Notes: a model not told the origin generated them from the sequence alone. 64,000 nucleotides of DNA from Macrotis lagotis (GCF_037893015.1 NC_133661.1:182816508-182880507), one strand, 5' to 3'. Shown: positions 11,770 through 23,430, counted from the first letter of the stretch. Translations and numbers: made by a program.

Positions 11770-13394
11770 ATCAAAGACAATTTTAAGAGATTTGTTATGG
11801 ATAACATCCTAATTCAGAGGAGGGACTGAAGCTTATATTCAATTTTTAAAAGTTCTCTTATATATTATGCCATTTTTTTCTCTGAAATGTTTTCTTCCTT
11901 TTTTTTTTGGAACTGATTCTTCTCTCACAACATATTGATCCATGTTTAGCATAGTTATAAATATAGAACCCATATCAGATTGCTTTCTGTTAGGAGGAGA
12001 GGGAGGGAGAGAGAAAAATTAAAAAACTTAAAACCTTGCCAAAAAAAAATTGGTAAAAACTACCATTGCATGTAGTTCACGGTCCCAAAACAAATAAATG
12101 AAATATTAAAAAAACTAGAATTGGCTAAATGGCAAAAGGGACATAAAAATTCACTGAAGAAAATAACTCCTTAAAAAGTAGAATTGGTCAAATGGAAAAA
12201 TGAGATGAGTGAATATTTCCTTAAAAATTAGAATTGGGCAAGTGGAAGTTAATGACTCCATAAGACATAAGGAAACAATAAAAACAAAGTCAAAAAAATG
12301 AAAAAATAGAAGGAATATCCTAAATATCTTATTGGAAAAAAAACTGACCTGAAAAACAGATTGAGGAAAGATAATATAAGAATTACTGGACTACCTTAAA
12401 GTGATGATTTAACAAAAAGAGCCTAGACATCATATTTCCAAAAATTATCAAGGAAAATGGCTTCTATAATTTAGATTCAAGAGCAAAATGAAAATTGAAA
12501 GGATCTACTGATCATCTTCTGAAAGAGATCTCAAATTGAAAACCTACAGGAATAATATCATAGTCAATTCTAGAGATTCCAGGTCAAGGAGAAAATAGTT
12601 TAATCATCCAGAAAGAGACTATTCAAATTTCATGTACCACAATCAAGATCACACAAGTTTTAGCAAGCTTCCACATTAAAGAAGCAAAAGACTTGGTATA
12701 TGATAGGCAAAAGATCTAGGATTACAATCAAGAATGAATTACCCAGCAAAACTGAATATAATCCTTCAGGGGGAAAAAAATTGATATTTAGAAACAAAGG
12801 ACTTTGAAGCTTCCTCATGAAAGACCAAAACTGAATAGAAAATTTGACATTCAAATACATGACTCAAGTGAAATGTAGAAAGGTGAACATGAAATCAGAA
12901 GAAACTAAATATGTTTAAACTGTTTATATTCCTATATGAGAATATGATACATGTAGCTCCTAAAGACCTAATCATTTTTAGGGTAATTAGAAGGAATCAA
13001 CATAGAAGGAGGACAAGGATGTAAGTCACCTATGTTAGGATGATCTTTTAAAAAAATGAAGGGGTGAGAAAGAGGGATGCATTAGGAAAAGGGGGAAGAA
13101 AGGGATAGAATGGGGGAAATTTTCTCATACAAACGAAGCAAGTAAGGAGGAACTTTTTAGTGAAAGAGAAAATGCAGGTTGGAGAGCAATGAATTCTCAC
13201 TGGAATTGGTTCAAAGAGAGAATATATATTCTCATTCAGTTATGTACAAAAATATAACTTACCTAGTAGGGAAATAGGAGGTGAAGGAATAAAAGAAAAG
13301 AGAAAGACAATAATTAAAGGGAAGGCAGAGTAAGAAAGTCAGTAGTTAGAAGCAAAACAGACTTTTGAGGAGGGTCAGATTAAAAAGGGAGGTA

Positions 13395-13500
13395 GGTAAT
13401 ACAAGTACTCTTATTTATTCCCATTTTACAGATGAAATGAACTGAGGATCCAAGGATTTATATAACTCATCTAAGGTAAATGAAAGAAATAACAGTTTGA
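13395..13500 (-). mobile_element. MIR fragment
   Basis: TTATTCCCATTTTACAGATG, AAATGAACTGAGGATCC: antisense MIR middle portion. Confidence 0.6.
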
Positions 13501-14405
13501 AAACCCCAGGAAGCACTAAGGATGTTTTTTTTTAGGGTTATCAGGGCTTGTTTTTTCAGAATTTTGTTTGTCTTTTGGGAATCCATCAAAATTCATCCCA
13601 AGTAGAAAGACCTTGACACAGTCTGTTGTGCATGACAAAGTGTAGATTTCCTTGTGTGGGTTCTGGGTCTGGAGTTCAGAGATTCTGGTGAATTAGGGAA
13701 GGTAAAGTCAATGGCTACCTTCAGTAAGGCAAGTTCTTTTCAAATGGAATCATTGAATCCTGGAAGTAGATCAACAGAGCAGACATTCTTGCACAGGTCC
13801 TAAATTAATATCAATGAAGAACTGATAATTATACAGAGCAGCATATGACTTTTCTTCAATTTATTAACTGACAGGTTCTTTCCACTACAGGTCTCAAAGA
13901 CCATTATTCTCAGATACTATGATCAAATGGCCAGTTTTGTTGGGCAAGTTGTGGGGAGTCCCATGTTTGTGCAATTATCTGGGAAATGATGGCTCCTATA
14001 AAAGTGAATTTGAATCAGTTTTCCAGGTTATCTTGTAGAAGTGGGGTATTTGGAAGGACCTTCCTGATATAAGCTAAAAGCAGAAAAAGGTTGGTTAGCT
14101 CCTACTAACTGCAGGCTCTCTGTTGCCTTGGAAAATGGAGGTGAAACTTAAGTGTGAAAGTATCTGGTGATAATAAGGTTGGACAACTGTTTGTAAATTA
14201 AATGTAAGGTAAGCTATATTCTGAAGAGTCACAGTGAAAACAAGTCATCATAGGCATGGTCTAGCCAGTCTAGCCATAAAAAGGACAGGTCATGGAAGGT
14301 CAGTCATAAAAAGGACAGACAGAAGTAGAGTCCAAAAAAGAATAGAAGAGGAAGCCAGGAAAGGGTAGGATACTAATATGGCAGATTAAAAGTAATGACA
14401 GAAGT
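13501..14405. other. Unassigned
   Basis: No repeat or exon recognised. ATAAAAAGGACAG occurs twice at 14277 and 14307, a small local direct repeat. Confidence 0.4.
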
Positions 14406-14409
14406 CACA

Positions 14410-15500
14410 AGGCAAGTATGATTTAAAAAAATGCTTTTAATGTTTTATTGACACTTTAAAAATCATTAGTCATTCCTAATCATTGCTTCCTCTAAGAACC
14501 TTCCTTTGTAATAAAGAAGTAATTAAAAAAATTCACATTTATCTAGTTCCTCAACCCAATCATATAAGTGCTATTTCCTTTTTCATTTTAAGTTGAGGAA
14601 CGATTCAGAGATATAAGGAATTTGCCCATGAACATACAAGTACCAAGTATCTCAGGTGGTATTTGAACCCATATTTTTTAGATTTCAAGTCAAGTGGTCT
14701 CTCTATTAGGTAATCATATTGGTTATGTCAGGCAATATACAATTCATCCTTCCTATATGAATTTCACCATCAGTCCTTTGGCGTTATTATTGGTCATTAC
14801 ATTACTTAGAGTTCTGATTTTTTTCATTTTTGTTTTTCTTTACATCATTGTAGTCATTGTATAATTATTTTTTTGTTTCTTTTGTTTACTCTGCATTAGT
14901 TAATACAAATTTTCCAAGTTTCTCTGAATTCAATGTATTTATTATTTCTTATGGTACAATAATATTCCATTTCATTCATTTATAAACCCTAATTTGTTCA
15001 GTCACTTCCCATATCCCAAGGCACCTACTTTTTTTTTTCACTTTTTTTTTTTGCTGTCACAAACTGTGTGGCAATAAATGTTTTGTACATTTTGACTTCC
15101 TTATGCTATACCTAGTAGTGGTATCAGGGGATCAAAGATTATGTGTAGTTCTGTGATTTTTCTATCATACTTACAAATTGCTTCCCAGAACAATTAGGTC
15201 AATTCATATCTCTTTACCAACCTAAATTTACCTATCTGTATACTCTTTCTAACATTTATCATTTTCATCTTTTGTCATCTTTGCCAAATTATAGATGATA
15301 TTCTTAGATGAAACCTCAAAATTGTTTTTAATTTGCCTTTTTTCTTTTAAAAAAATAAATTTTTATTGTTATCTTTTTAAAAATTAATTTGCATTGCTCC
15401 TATCAATGAATTGGAAAATTTTTTCCAGATAGTAATTGGCAGCTTACATTTCTTATATTGAAAATTGACTTTTCATATCCTTTGACCACTTATATATAGG
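14410..15500 (-). mobile_element. L1 3' end, antisense
   Basis: Antisense L1 3' UTR and ORF2 end: GGTACAATAATATTCCATTT, CCTAGTAGTGGTATCAGGGG and CTTTGACCACTTATAT. An older MIR-like segment sits at 14590-14735. It begins about 500 bp downstream of the OR6J1-like relic. Confidence 0.75.
14590..14735 (-). mobile_element. MIR-type fragment
   Basis: AATTTGCCCATGAACATACA and GGTATTTGAACCCATA: antisense MIR B box part. Confidence 0.5.
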
Positions 15501-16024
15501 AAGGATCTTCAATAAATATAATATTGAGAATCTGAGTTGATTCCACGAAGTGAAGTTCTCATTGGAATCCACTAGCCAATCATTTGAGAGCTTCTTTTAT
15601 TTCTTGTGATTGCCTTATCTTTGGCAATTTGGAAGTCAGGAATATGAGCCCTTAGTCCCTTGAACTAACCAATTCTCAAGGAATGTTTCAACTAACCTAG
15701 CATGAATGGGATTGGGTCCAGATGGAGGGAAATACTGCTCCTATCCCTCTGCAGATATGGAGAGGAACATTCTATGAATGTGAGACAATTTGAGCATACA
15801 GGCTGAGAGGGAGAATTAGATAAGGGAAGCTTGAGAGTCTAATTATATGCTGGGCTGTCCTTTTTAATACCTCCATGGGGAAAAAACCCCTACCTCTATA
15901 GCATTAAAGTCTGCATCTCTACTGGTACAGACTTATGACCTACTCTCCTAATTAGGTTATTTATATGGTGCTTTATATGGGATTAAAAAATGGTCCTTGT
16001 GTGAGTGGAAAGAAGGATCTCTTC
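15500..16024. other. 3' flank of OR6J1-like relic, unassigned
   Basis: No repeat recognised and no clear minus-strand poly(A) signal close to the stop codon. Confidence 0.35.
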
Positions 16025-17008
16025 TCAGTGATCTTTTTTGGACACTCTGCTCAACAGTTCTCTTCCTTTTCCCACTAAAACTTCTCTGAATCCCACCCAC
16101 AATCCCCTGAGGATCCCCTGTACAGTGTCATTGCACAGGGTGTAAATGAAAGGGTTGAGGAAAGGTGCCACCACACTGCTTATTATGGAGGGTATTTTGT
16201 TGATCTCCAAGGTTGCTTTCTGGGAGGGAGTCACATAGATAAAAGCTGTGATGCCTCCAGCTATCACAACAATCGTCAGGTGAGAAGCACAAGTGTTAAA
16301 GGCTTTTTTCCTTCCACTGGCTGATGGAATTCTTAAGATGGTCATAATGATGCAAGCATATGAATACCCAGTGAAAATTATGGAAAAGATAATGACTGTT
16401 GATGACAGCAGGAAATCCATCAGCTCAATGGATGTTGTGTCTGTACAGGCTAAGGCCAATAGAGGTCCACTATCACAGAAATAGTGGTTAATGATATTGG
16501 AGCCACAGAAGGGTAACCTGGAGATGAGTACTGTGGGGGAAAGAACAGATAAGAAACCACCCACCCATGAGAATAGAACCAGCCCAATGCATGCAGAAGG
16601 ACTCATGATGGTGCTATACCTTAGTGGGTTACAAATGGTAGCATACCAGTCATAGGACATGGATGTCAGTAGAATAAACTTCACTGTCCCCAGGAAGAAG
16701 TAGAAATAGCACTGGGTGATACACCCAGCAAAGGAGATGGTCTTATCCCCAGTGGCCAAGTTGTCCATTACCCTCGGGGAAATGACAGAAGTGAAGAGGA
16801 TGTCCAAGATGGAGAGATTGCAGAGGAAGAAGTACATGGGTGTGAAGAGGTTTGAATGAGACACAATGATGTAAATGATGAGGATATTTCCCAGGAGGGT
16901 AATCAGGTATGTGGGCAGAAGGAGCAAGAAGACTAGCAGCTCCACCTCTCTGCTGATAGGAAAACCAAGCAGAATTAATTCAATCACTGTAGTGGTCTGA
17001 TTCTCCTT
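16025..17008 (-). pseudogene. OR6J1: OR6J1-like olfactory receptor, open frame but start codon lost
   Basis: A class II olfactory receptor, a seven-helix GPCR that would detect odorants in olfactory neuron cilia. Counting from the codon aligned with the human start, it has GN at 40-41 (TM1), PMYFFL at 57-62, C96, the DRY region at 120-122, loop-2 cysteines 168/178/188, KAFNTCASHL at 235-244 (TM6) and NPFIY at 285-289 (TM7). It is 327 codons long and ends in TGA. FTSVISP, ITQCYFYFFLGTV and PFCGSNIINH match OR6J1 as I remember it. The codon aligned with the start is AAG (17006-17008), and the frame has no ATG back to a TAA at 17093-17095. Further damage is seen: DRY reads DWY, the usual TM3 Glu is Lys110, and TLRN reads TLCN at 292. 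The only nearby upstream ATG (about 17037) is in another frame and stops within seven codons. An upstream coding exon could rescue it, but none is visible. Human OR6J1 is itself a segregating gene/pseudogene. Confidence 0.8.
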
Positions 17009-17440
17009 GTATGGTGAAGTTATCCTGGATCTCTCCCCATGAAGGAGCAATAGGAAAAAAATCTGTAGGATAGAACTGAATTGATGAACTCTTTAAGTTT
17101 TTTCTAAGCAACTCACAATAGGAAATTAAATCTGTTTTACCTTGGGTATCATAACTTTGGGACATACTAGAATGTTAAGAACTAGGATTTGAATTTTTCA
17201 TGGTTTAAAGCAAGGGATATGGACAGGGTGTGTGACTGGACCAAAACCTCTTCTCTCCCAAGACCTCCCCAAATTCCCACTAAACATAACCTGTTAGAAA
17301 ACAGACATTAAATCTTCTTAACTCTCTTCTATTTTCAGACCTCTTTATAAACAGTTAAAACTAACAGTAACCACACCTTACAGTTAGGAAATACACAAAT
17401 GTTAGAGGATTTATGTTGTCCTCAAAAGAATATTGAGATA
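17009..17440. other. 5' flank of OR6J1-like relic
   Basis: On the minus strand the receptor frame stays open from TAA at 17093-17095 but contains no ATG. CTATCCTACAG (ending about 17064) is a weak acceptor-like site. No upstream exon or promoter was identified. Confidence 0.4.
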
Positions 17441-17600
17441 GGACTTTTAGTGTCATCGCTGCACTAACTAGTTCTGTGACCATGAATCAATCACTTTATC
17501 TCTCTAGATCTGAGTTTCCTCATTTTGGAAATGAGGAGTCAGACTGGACTTCTGGTCAGATTTTCATCTTTGAAATTCTATCATTTAATGACATGACAGT
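17440..17600 (+). mobile_element. MIR/CORE-SINE fragment
   Basis: TCTGTGACCATGAATCAATC, TTCCTCATTTTGGAAATGAG and the 3' end GAAATTCTATC. Confidence 0.6.
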
Positions 17601-17990
17601 GGTTAAACAATGGTTGTGCCTTCCAGTTCCTAGTTCCCATTCCCTTCCCCTCCATCCCCACCTCAAAACTAAAAGGAAAGCTTATCCTATCCCTGTTTGA
17701 AGTAGCTACCTCAAACTTACTGGGTGAGTTTAATCTCTGAAAATTTTCATATATATATATATATATTAATGGAACCTATGATTTCAGCAGTGAAGTTCTT
17801 CCACCAGTGCAGATCAGCACTTTCCCCATCTTTTACATTTTTATCACTCTGAAGTTCCCTAAGGAGAGAGTTTTGAGGGTCAGCATTCCTTTGCTCTCAC
17901 TGGATCATCAATCATAGATAAGGAATACCATCTAACTATAAGGAAATGTAGTGCTGTCAATCTCTCACAAGTATCTCACTATATTACTGT
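17600..17990. other. Unassigned with a short (AT)n run
   Basis: (AT) dinucleotides at 17750-17766; otherwise nothing recognised. Confidence 0.4.
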
Positions 17991-17994
17991 AATG

Positions 17995-18240
17995 AGTTGA
18001 CTGGCATCCCCCAGAAGCTTTTCCCATCCCCTCTTAATTCCAGTGCCTTTCTTCTGTTTATTTATTTTCTAATTATCCTACATATTTGTTCATATTTGTT
18101 TGCATGTTGTCTCTCTTATTAGATTGTAACTCCTTCAGGGTAGGGACTGTCTTTTGCCTCTTTTTGTATGTTTGGTATTTTACACATCTTTCACATAGTA
18201 AGTGCTTAGTAAATGTCTTCTTGAGCAATTGAATTTATAA
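17995..18240 (+). mobile_element. L2 3' end, sense
   Basis: CATCCCCTCTTAATTCCAGT, TGCATGTTGTCTCTCTTATT and ACTCCTTCAGGGTAGGGACT are L2 3' UTR landmarks. Confidence 0.8.
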
Positions 18241-18249
18241 TCTTTGAGA

Positions 18250-18395
18250 GTTGCTTAGGGGCACTGAGAGGTTAAGTCATTTGCCCAAGATCACATAGTC
18301 CTGATGTGTCAGAGGTAAGATCTGAATTAGGTCTTCTTGGCTTTGAGGCTGGTTCTATATCTATTCTACTACTACTTCCTCTCTTAGGAAAGCAA
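18250..18395 (-). mobile_element. MIR, antisense
   Basis: GGTTAAGTCATTTGCCCAAG and ATCACATAGTCCTGATGTGT with CTTGGCTTTGAGGCTGGTTC. Confidence 0.65.
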
Positions 18396-18399
18396 AGCT

Positions 18400-18950
18400 A
18401 TTTATTAATGATTCATGTTCTTTTATTTTCACAAAAAAAAAAACTGCAAAAGGTGCATCTTAATTTATGAGTCAGAAGGCTATCTGGTTGCTTTCTATGA
18501 TTAGTCCCACCTTGAGTCACCTTCTTATCCTCCTTAAACTGGATGCTGATGGAAACTCCACTTTTTTGTGTTTGACTCTGCTGGTTGTCTTACTGCTGTC
18601 ATATATTTTCTTTATAGTCACCACTTGATCCCCAATAGATATTCATGGTAAAATATTTCATAAGCATTTATTGACTTTTTCTCAACTCATTTGGATTATC
18701 CACCCAACTTCTTTGACCTTGCATCAACTTTACAGGATCAAATGTTATTTGTAAAAAAAAAAAAAAGTGCTTACCATCATGACTGGCATAAAGCATACAA
18801 ATACTCTCTTCCCCTCCCTTTATTTCTTGCTATAAATTCTTCCCTGACAAGTATGTGAGCCCTAATGGCAGCTTATTAGAAAAGCCTAATTAAATTTTAT
18901 TTTTCTTACACACAATGCAAAAATTTGATCTTTGACTCTCACAAAGTCAG
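18400..18950. other. Unassigned
   Basis: No repeat or exon recognised; short A-runs only. Confidence 0.35.
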
Positions 18951-19085
18951 TCATGCAATCTGAGTTGGAAAGGAATAGTCTAACCTATATCTGAATTTTA
19001 AAAATTCCCTTTATAAGATTCTTGAGAAATAATCCAGTCTTTGTCTGAAGACCTCTGGTGAGGAGAAATCCATTACTTCTTCCAA
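18950..19085. mobile_element. Possible CR1/L3-type fragment
   Basis: AATCTGAGTTGGAAAGGAAT and TTGTCTGAAGACCTCTGGTG resemble the old amniote repeat seen again at 32690-32835. Family name uncertain. Confidence 0.4.
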
Positions 19086-19134
19086 CTGAGTGCTGTTTTT
19101 AAAGTTCTATTGGCCTTGTCTGATATTTGGCTAA

Positions 19135-19300
19135 ATATTGGAAGAGAGGCAGTGGGAATCATCCAGATTAAAATGTAATTGGGAAATATTTAACAAAATA
19201 AATAAAAATACAATAGAACACAGATAATGCTAAAATGTGATTTTCTAAGTCAACATGCCACCCAAAAGAGACCTTATCTATGGTTTAGTCTAGATACACA
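19135..19300 (+). repeat. Unnamed interspersed repeat, copy 1
   Basis: GGGAAATATTTAACAAAATA, TTTTCTAAGTCAACATG and TATGGTTTAGTC also occur in order at 52345-52470, so both are copies of one family that I cannot name. Confidence 0.55.
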
Positions 19301-19574
19301 GAACTGTCTGATATAACAGGAACTTCTTACAGTTTCCTGCTATCTGATCAATTCAGGAACAAACACTGGAGCTTATTCTTTGAGGTGATTTGTTATTTCC
19401 CTCCCCCCCCCCTTTCTCTTCCTTCTCTTTAGAATTAGAACTGGAAATTCATTTCATCTTAAATCATTCTACCCCCAAGTTTCCCTTTCTCCTCTAAATC
19501 AAGCAACTCTGTCTTTGTTATGCCCTGATACAAAGTAAGTATATGGGTGTTGTTTTTTTTTTTTTAAGGCACTG

Positions 19575-19745
19575 GATTTTCCATTAAAAGACTTCAGTAC
19601 AAATTCTGATTCTGCTATTTACTACTAGTTAGACCTAGGAAAAGTCACAAATGTCCTGGGCCATAGTTTCATTTGAAGAGTTAAATTAGTTGGACTAGAT
19701 GGATGGACTAGATTTTTCAAGTTCTTTTCAGTCTTAAAGTCCTTA
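19575..19745 (+). mobile_element. CORE-SINE (MIR/Mar type)
   Basis: Diverged sense copy ending TTGGACTAGATGG, duplicated GGACTAGA, and CAGTCTTAAAGTCCTTA. Confidence 0.55.
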
Positions 19746-19935
19746 TCTTAGCTTCAAAAGAGGGAGAATAAAAAATTACCAACTAGGCACCATGCTCTTT
19801 CCCTGCTTGAACTTCTATTTTGCAACTATACCATAAGATTTTAGAAACTGACAGGCCATCAGATCTTTAACAATTTTGATTCCCTAAACAAGAAACTTGA
19901 AATGCTCTGAAACAAGTTTTAAAAAAATAAATTCA

Positions 19936-19983
19936 AGGGGTGGCTAAGTGGTTCAGTGGATAGAGCACCAGCCCTGGAGTCAA
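19936..19983 (+). mobile_element. SINE 5' fragment
   Basis: GGGGTGGCTAAGTGGTTCAG to GCCCTGGAGTCA only. Confidence 0.75.
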
Positions 19984-20084
19984 ATTTTGGGGAAACTACC
20001 CTCATCTTCGAGACCGATGAATTTGGGACACTGCCTCTTCTTAAAGGTGGAGACTGGTCTGCTAGTCAAGTCAGTAAATTTATT

Positions 20085-20250
20085 AAGCATCTACTATTAT
20101 GGTAATTTCTGGAGATACAAGGGAGAGCAGTCCCTGCCCCTAAGAAGCTTCTGGTTCAAAGGGGAGACAACATGAAAAAAAAGCTATATATGGTGTAAAA
20201 TGGGTGTATTTTAAGAGGGAAGGCATTAACATAAAGGACTAGGAAACATT
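20085..20250 (-). mobile_element. L2 3' end, antisense
   Basis: TTATTAAGCATCTACTATTA, CAGTCCCTGCCCCTAAGAAG and GGGGAGACAACATG. Confidence 0.7.
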
Positions 20251-21660
20251 TCTTGCAATTAGGACTTCTGTAATATTATTATACTACTTTTGGATGCTAC
20301 TTAGGGCTATATTAGAAAGAATAAACCTAGGTCTTATGAAGGAGTGGGAGAGGAAGACTGCCAACTAGTAACTATTTTAATTTATTATTCTTGATAACTG
20401 GGTGCTAAATTCAGTTGTTTCTAAGGTGCTAAGGTGTACTATTAGCACCTTCTAAATGTGGCCCTTTGATGAAGCAAAGTTTTGATCATTTAGCTTTACC
20501 TATGGCTCCTCAGGTCCTAACCTGAGGTCAATATGTAAAGTATCAACATTATAATGACATACAGTTAAAATCTGTTATAAGGAGCCTCATTATTGTTTCA
20601 GTTATATTAAGGATCAAATCACATCCCTCAGGTGCATCTCTCTCTCACACACACTTAAGCATAGGAAGTTAAACTTTGCTGTTAACGGTGGTAAGCTTTT
20701 TCTCTTCAGTTACATCATCCCATTGTAATTCATATATAAAATCATCTTATTCTAGTCATTACATGTTGTTTGCTACTGAGAATGAAGGCCATTTTCTCCA
20801 CTCCCTTGTCCAGGATAGCAATGTTCTTACTTCTGCAGAGAGAATTGAAAGCAGTCCCTTCTCAACTTTTTATTATCTCTAATAGAATCAGTAAATTTGA
20901 GACTACAAAATACTCACATTACCCTAACCGAGATAGGCAATGGCAGAATCTTGGATCCATTGTTCCATTGAGCAACTGGCTTGCAGGTGTTGCTGTTATT
21001 TTTGACCTCAGAGATCTCAGAATTCTAGGACCACCACTGCTTCCCAGAGGCTGCTGTATGGAGTCTTCCTCTGCTCTGAGTTGGTGGGTCTTGGGTCTGA
21101 GTACACTCTGCCCTGACAAGACAATGTAGAATGGGACCATGGGAACTTTGGACTTGGGTTATGGGACATGGCAGGATCACCTCTAATTGAGACCAGTGCA
21201 TTGTTGATGGGAGGGACTATTCTCTTTCAGCAAAGGCACCTCTAGGACCCAATCAATGGAGATTCCTCCAGAGGCACAATTTAAAAACTTGTCCCCCAGC
21301 ACAAAACCTTAGTGCAGTGCTCCTGAGGATTGCTCAAACATGTCTATACTGGAATATCAGCCAAGGTGAACAAAACTTCACTACTGCAGCCAAATCCCTT
21401 TTTCTTCTTCCTTTGAAAAATTTCTCTAATCTGTCATAGTATTTCCAGTTTGTCTCTTTCTGTTCTCAGTCTTACCACTCTACGTATAGGACCTTATGGA
21501 AGTATCTGGCTTGCAATAACAGACTTCCAACTTGTGTTACCTCCAGGCTCTTTCTCTCCAATTTATCTTATATTCCAGACTAATCTTCTAAATTGTCATA
21601 TTTATAATGTTTAGCCAAACTCTATAGGATGATATCCAAGACTTTCTAAAATCCTGCCCC
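20250..21660. other. Unassigned, no gene seen
   Basis: Open frames of up to 119 codons at 20770-21129 have no recognisable domain, start context or homology that I can support. Confidence 0.4.
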
Positions 21661-21664
21661 TTAT

Positions 21665-21830
21665 CTAGCCTTGTTTCTTGTAACTCATAGCTAGAGTTGA
21701 TAGGCCCTTGGTGTTGAAGTAGTCCAATCTCTTATTTACATATGAGGAAACTGAGGTCAGAAGTGAAGTAACTTACCCCAAGTTACACAGTGAGTAGCAG
21801 AGTTAGGATTATAATGAAAATCTTATGATT
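21665..21830 (-). mobile_element. MIR-type, antisense
   Basis: AGTCCAATCTCTTATTTACA, GAGGAAACTGAGGTCAGAAG and AAGTTACACAGTGAGTAGCA. Confidence 0.65.
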
Positions 21831-21944
21831 TCACATATACTCCCCTTTCTGCTGTATCTTTCCTGTTAATTGTTCATTGCAGTCAGATTGGTTCATTCTG
21901 TTTCCCAAACACTCTTTTGGCATTTGAGTTCTACTTCCTTTGTT

Positions 21945-22160
21945 TTGTTTTTTTTTAAATAAAGTTTTATTTGTTTCAGTTAATAAGCATTTTTTTCTCA
22001 TTCTTAATTCCCCCACTGGAAGAAGTAAAAGAAAAAAATTCTTGTAACAAATATACAAAATCAAACAAATAAATTCCCTTATTGTCCAGGTTTAAAAAAA
22101 AAGTATGTCTTGGTCTGCATTTGAAGTCTATCACCTCTCTAAACATATTATATGAATGTA
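21945..22160 (-). mobile_element. L1 3' UTR, antisense
   Basis: ATTCTTGTAACAAATATACA, AAATCAAACAAATAAATTCC and GTCTGCATTTGAAGTCTATC. Confidence 0.7.
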
Positions 22161-22184
22161 CTTGGAGAAGCCAGATGGCCAATG

Positions 22185-22545
22185 AATAAACATCAATCTC
22201 TGCCCTCAATGAGCTCACACTCTAAAGGGGGAGACAACACACAGAAGGAAACAGGAAAGTTGCGGGAGGAGGAATGGGAACCCCAGGAGGTATCTGGCTC
22301 AGAGGCATCTTTTTTGCATGACCTTGAAAGCAGGCAGGGCAGTAGATGCAAAGAGGCGTGATCTGAATTCAGATTCTGCCCTTTGTAAAGGATACTGTGT
22401 TTCCAGAGGGCAGAGGAAGCTGAGGGAAGTGGAGTCAATCAGGACCAAGTGGCAGCATGGGGGTGAGTTTAGAAGTGATGAGCTTATCTTGGGAGGGGCA
22501 TCTTGTAGAATGGAGCTGGACAGGGCAGCAGATGTTAAGACTGAG
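22185..22545 (-). mobile_element. L2-derived or related repeat, antisense
   Basis: Begins like antisense L2 (TCTGCCCTCAATGAGCTCAC, GGGGGAGACAACACA) and then departs from L2 as I remember it. The later part (GAGCTTATCTTGGGAGGGGC) resembles 60490-60530, so it may be a separate family. Confidence 0.5.
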
Positions 22546-22744
22546 TGACCATGGGTCCATCACAGGTACTTAAGAAGTTTTTGCTGGCTTTGACAAAACT
22601 TTCTGTTTTTTTCCCCAAAGTTTACATACCTCCATAAACTGACAAACTTGTTAGTAGTCTCATAGGCAAAATTAGATTTGGAACTTTCCTCAAAGAAAAA
22701 TACATCTTCAACCAAAGGAGAGGTTAAAGCTTCTCTCAAATAGC

Positions 22745-22990
22745 AGTTTTTGTTTGTTTGTTATTTATCTTTCCAATTATACATTAAGATAATTTTCAAC
22801 ATTCATTTTTTGTAAAGTTCTCCCTCCCATCCTTTCCTCCTCCCAACCTAGAATAGCAAGAATTCTGATAAAGGTTATACATGTACAACTGTATTTCCAT
22901 ATTAGTCATGCTGTGAAAATAAAGGATCAAAACAAAAAAAGAAACATGCCAAAAATGAAATTTTAAAGGTGAAAATAGTATGCCTAATAG
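22745..22990 (-). mobile_element. L1 3' UTR, antisense
   Basis: AATTTTCAACATTCATTTTT, GGTTATACATGTACAACTGT and TCCATATTAGTCATGCTGTG. Confidence 0.75.
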
Positions 22991-23089
22991 CAGTATTTGA
23001 GCTTGGTGCTGGTGTAGGTAATCAGTAACTTCATCTCACCCTGTACTCATATCCTCTTGCTATTGAAGGAAGACTGGTTAAATAAAGTC

Positions 23090-23430
23090 AAATCAGAAAG
23101 CACTATTCTAAGCACTGACATACAAAGACAAATAGAAAGACAGCCCCTGTTCTCAAGGAGCTTACATTCTGATAAGGGAAAGCATCACATAAAAGGGTCC
23201 TAAAAGGAAGGGGATGGGGAAAGAAAAGTTATACACGTAGTGGAGAGTGAGGTGTAAAACTTGGAGAAAAAAATGAAAACATGGATGGCCTAGGAACTTT
23301 CCTTAAAATGAATATTTGGGGAGGATAAAACCAATCAGAAGAAAGGGTAGCAGGCATGTATTTCCAGTGTGAGGAGGCCAAAGGGTAGAGTGAACCAGGG
23401 AAAGGAGAGACCAAGGGCAGAGTGAACTTT
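23090..23430 (-). mobile_element. L2-like 3' end, antisense
   Basis: CACTATTCTAAGCACTGACA, CAGCCCCTGTTCTCAAGGAG and CTTACATTCTGATAAGGG; the distal part is diverged. Confidence 0.6.

Larger units (their letters stand above)
10812..12108 (+). mobile_element. L1 ORF2 end and 3' UTR, inserted in the HAL1-like element
   Basis: ORF2 C-terminal remnant (MQIKRAPRYHLTPLRLSNLI at 10851-10910) plus 3' UTR, 5'-truncated. The HAL1 target TTAAAAAACAG/TTAAAAAACTAG is repeated on both sides in diverged form. Two SINEs interrupt it at 11426-11769. Confidence 0.8.
10205..13395 (+). mobile_element. HAL1-like (ORF1-only) LINE, interrupted by L1
   Basis: Sense copy. The 5' UTR covers about 10205-10525, the ORF1 start and coiled coil 10525-10811, ORF1 resumes at 12109-12850 and the 3' UTR runs to about 13395. 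Readable pieces include DLKNRLRKDNIRITGLP (about 12350) and MNYPAKLN (about 12735). Many stops and frameshifts mark it as old. No ORF2 follows ORF1. Confidence 0.7.

Noticed and set aside
16980-17165. Second frame overlapping the OR6J1-like start region, considered as the true N-terminus
   Set aside because: It ends inside the receptor start and has no OR-like residues; joining it would need a frame change.
20770-21129. 119-codon open frame
   Set aside because: No domain, hydrophobic pattern or splice context recognised; overlapping frames on both strands are equally open.
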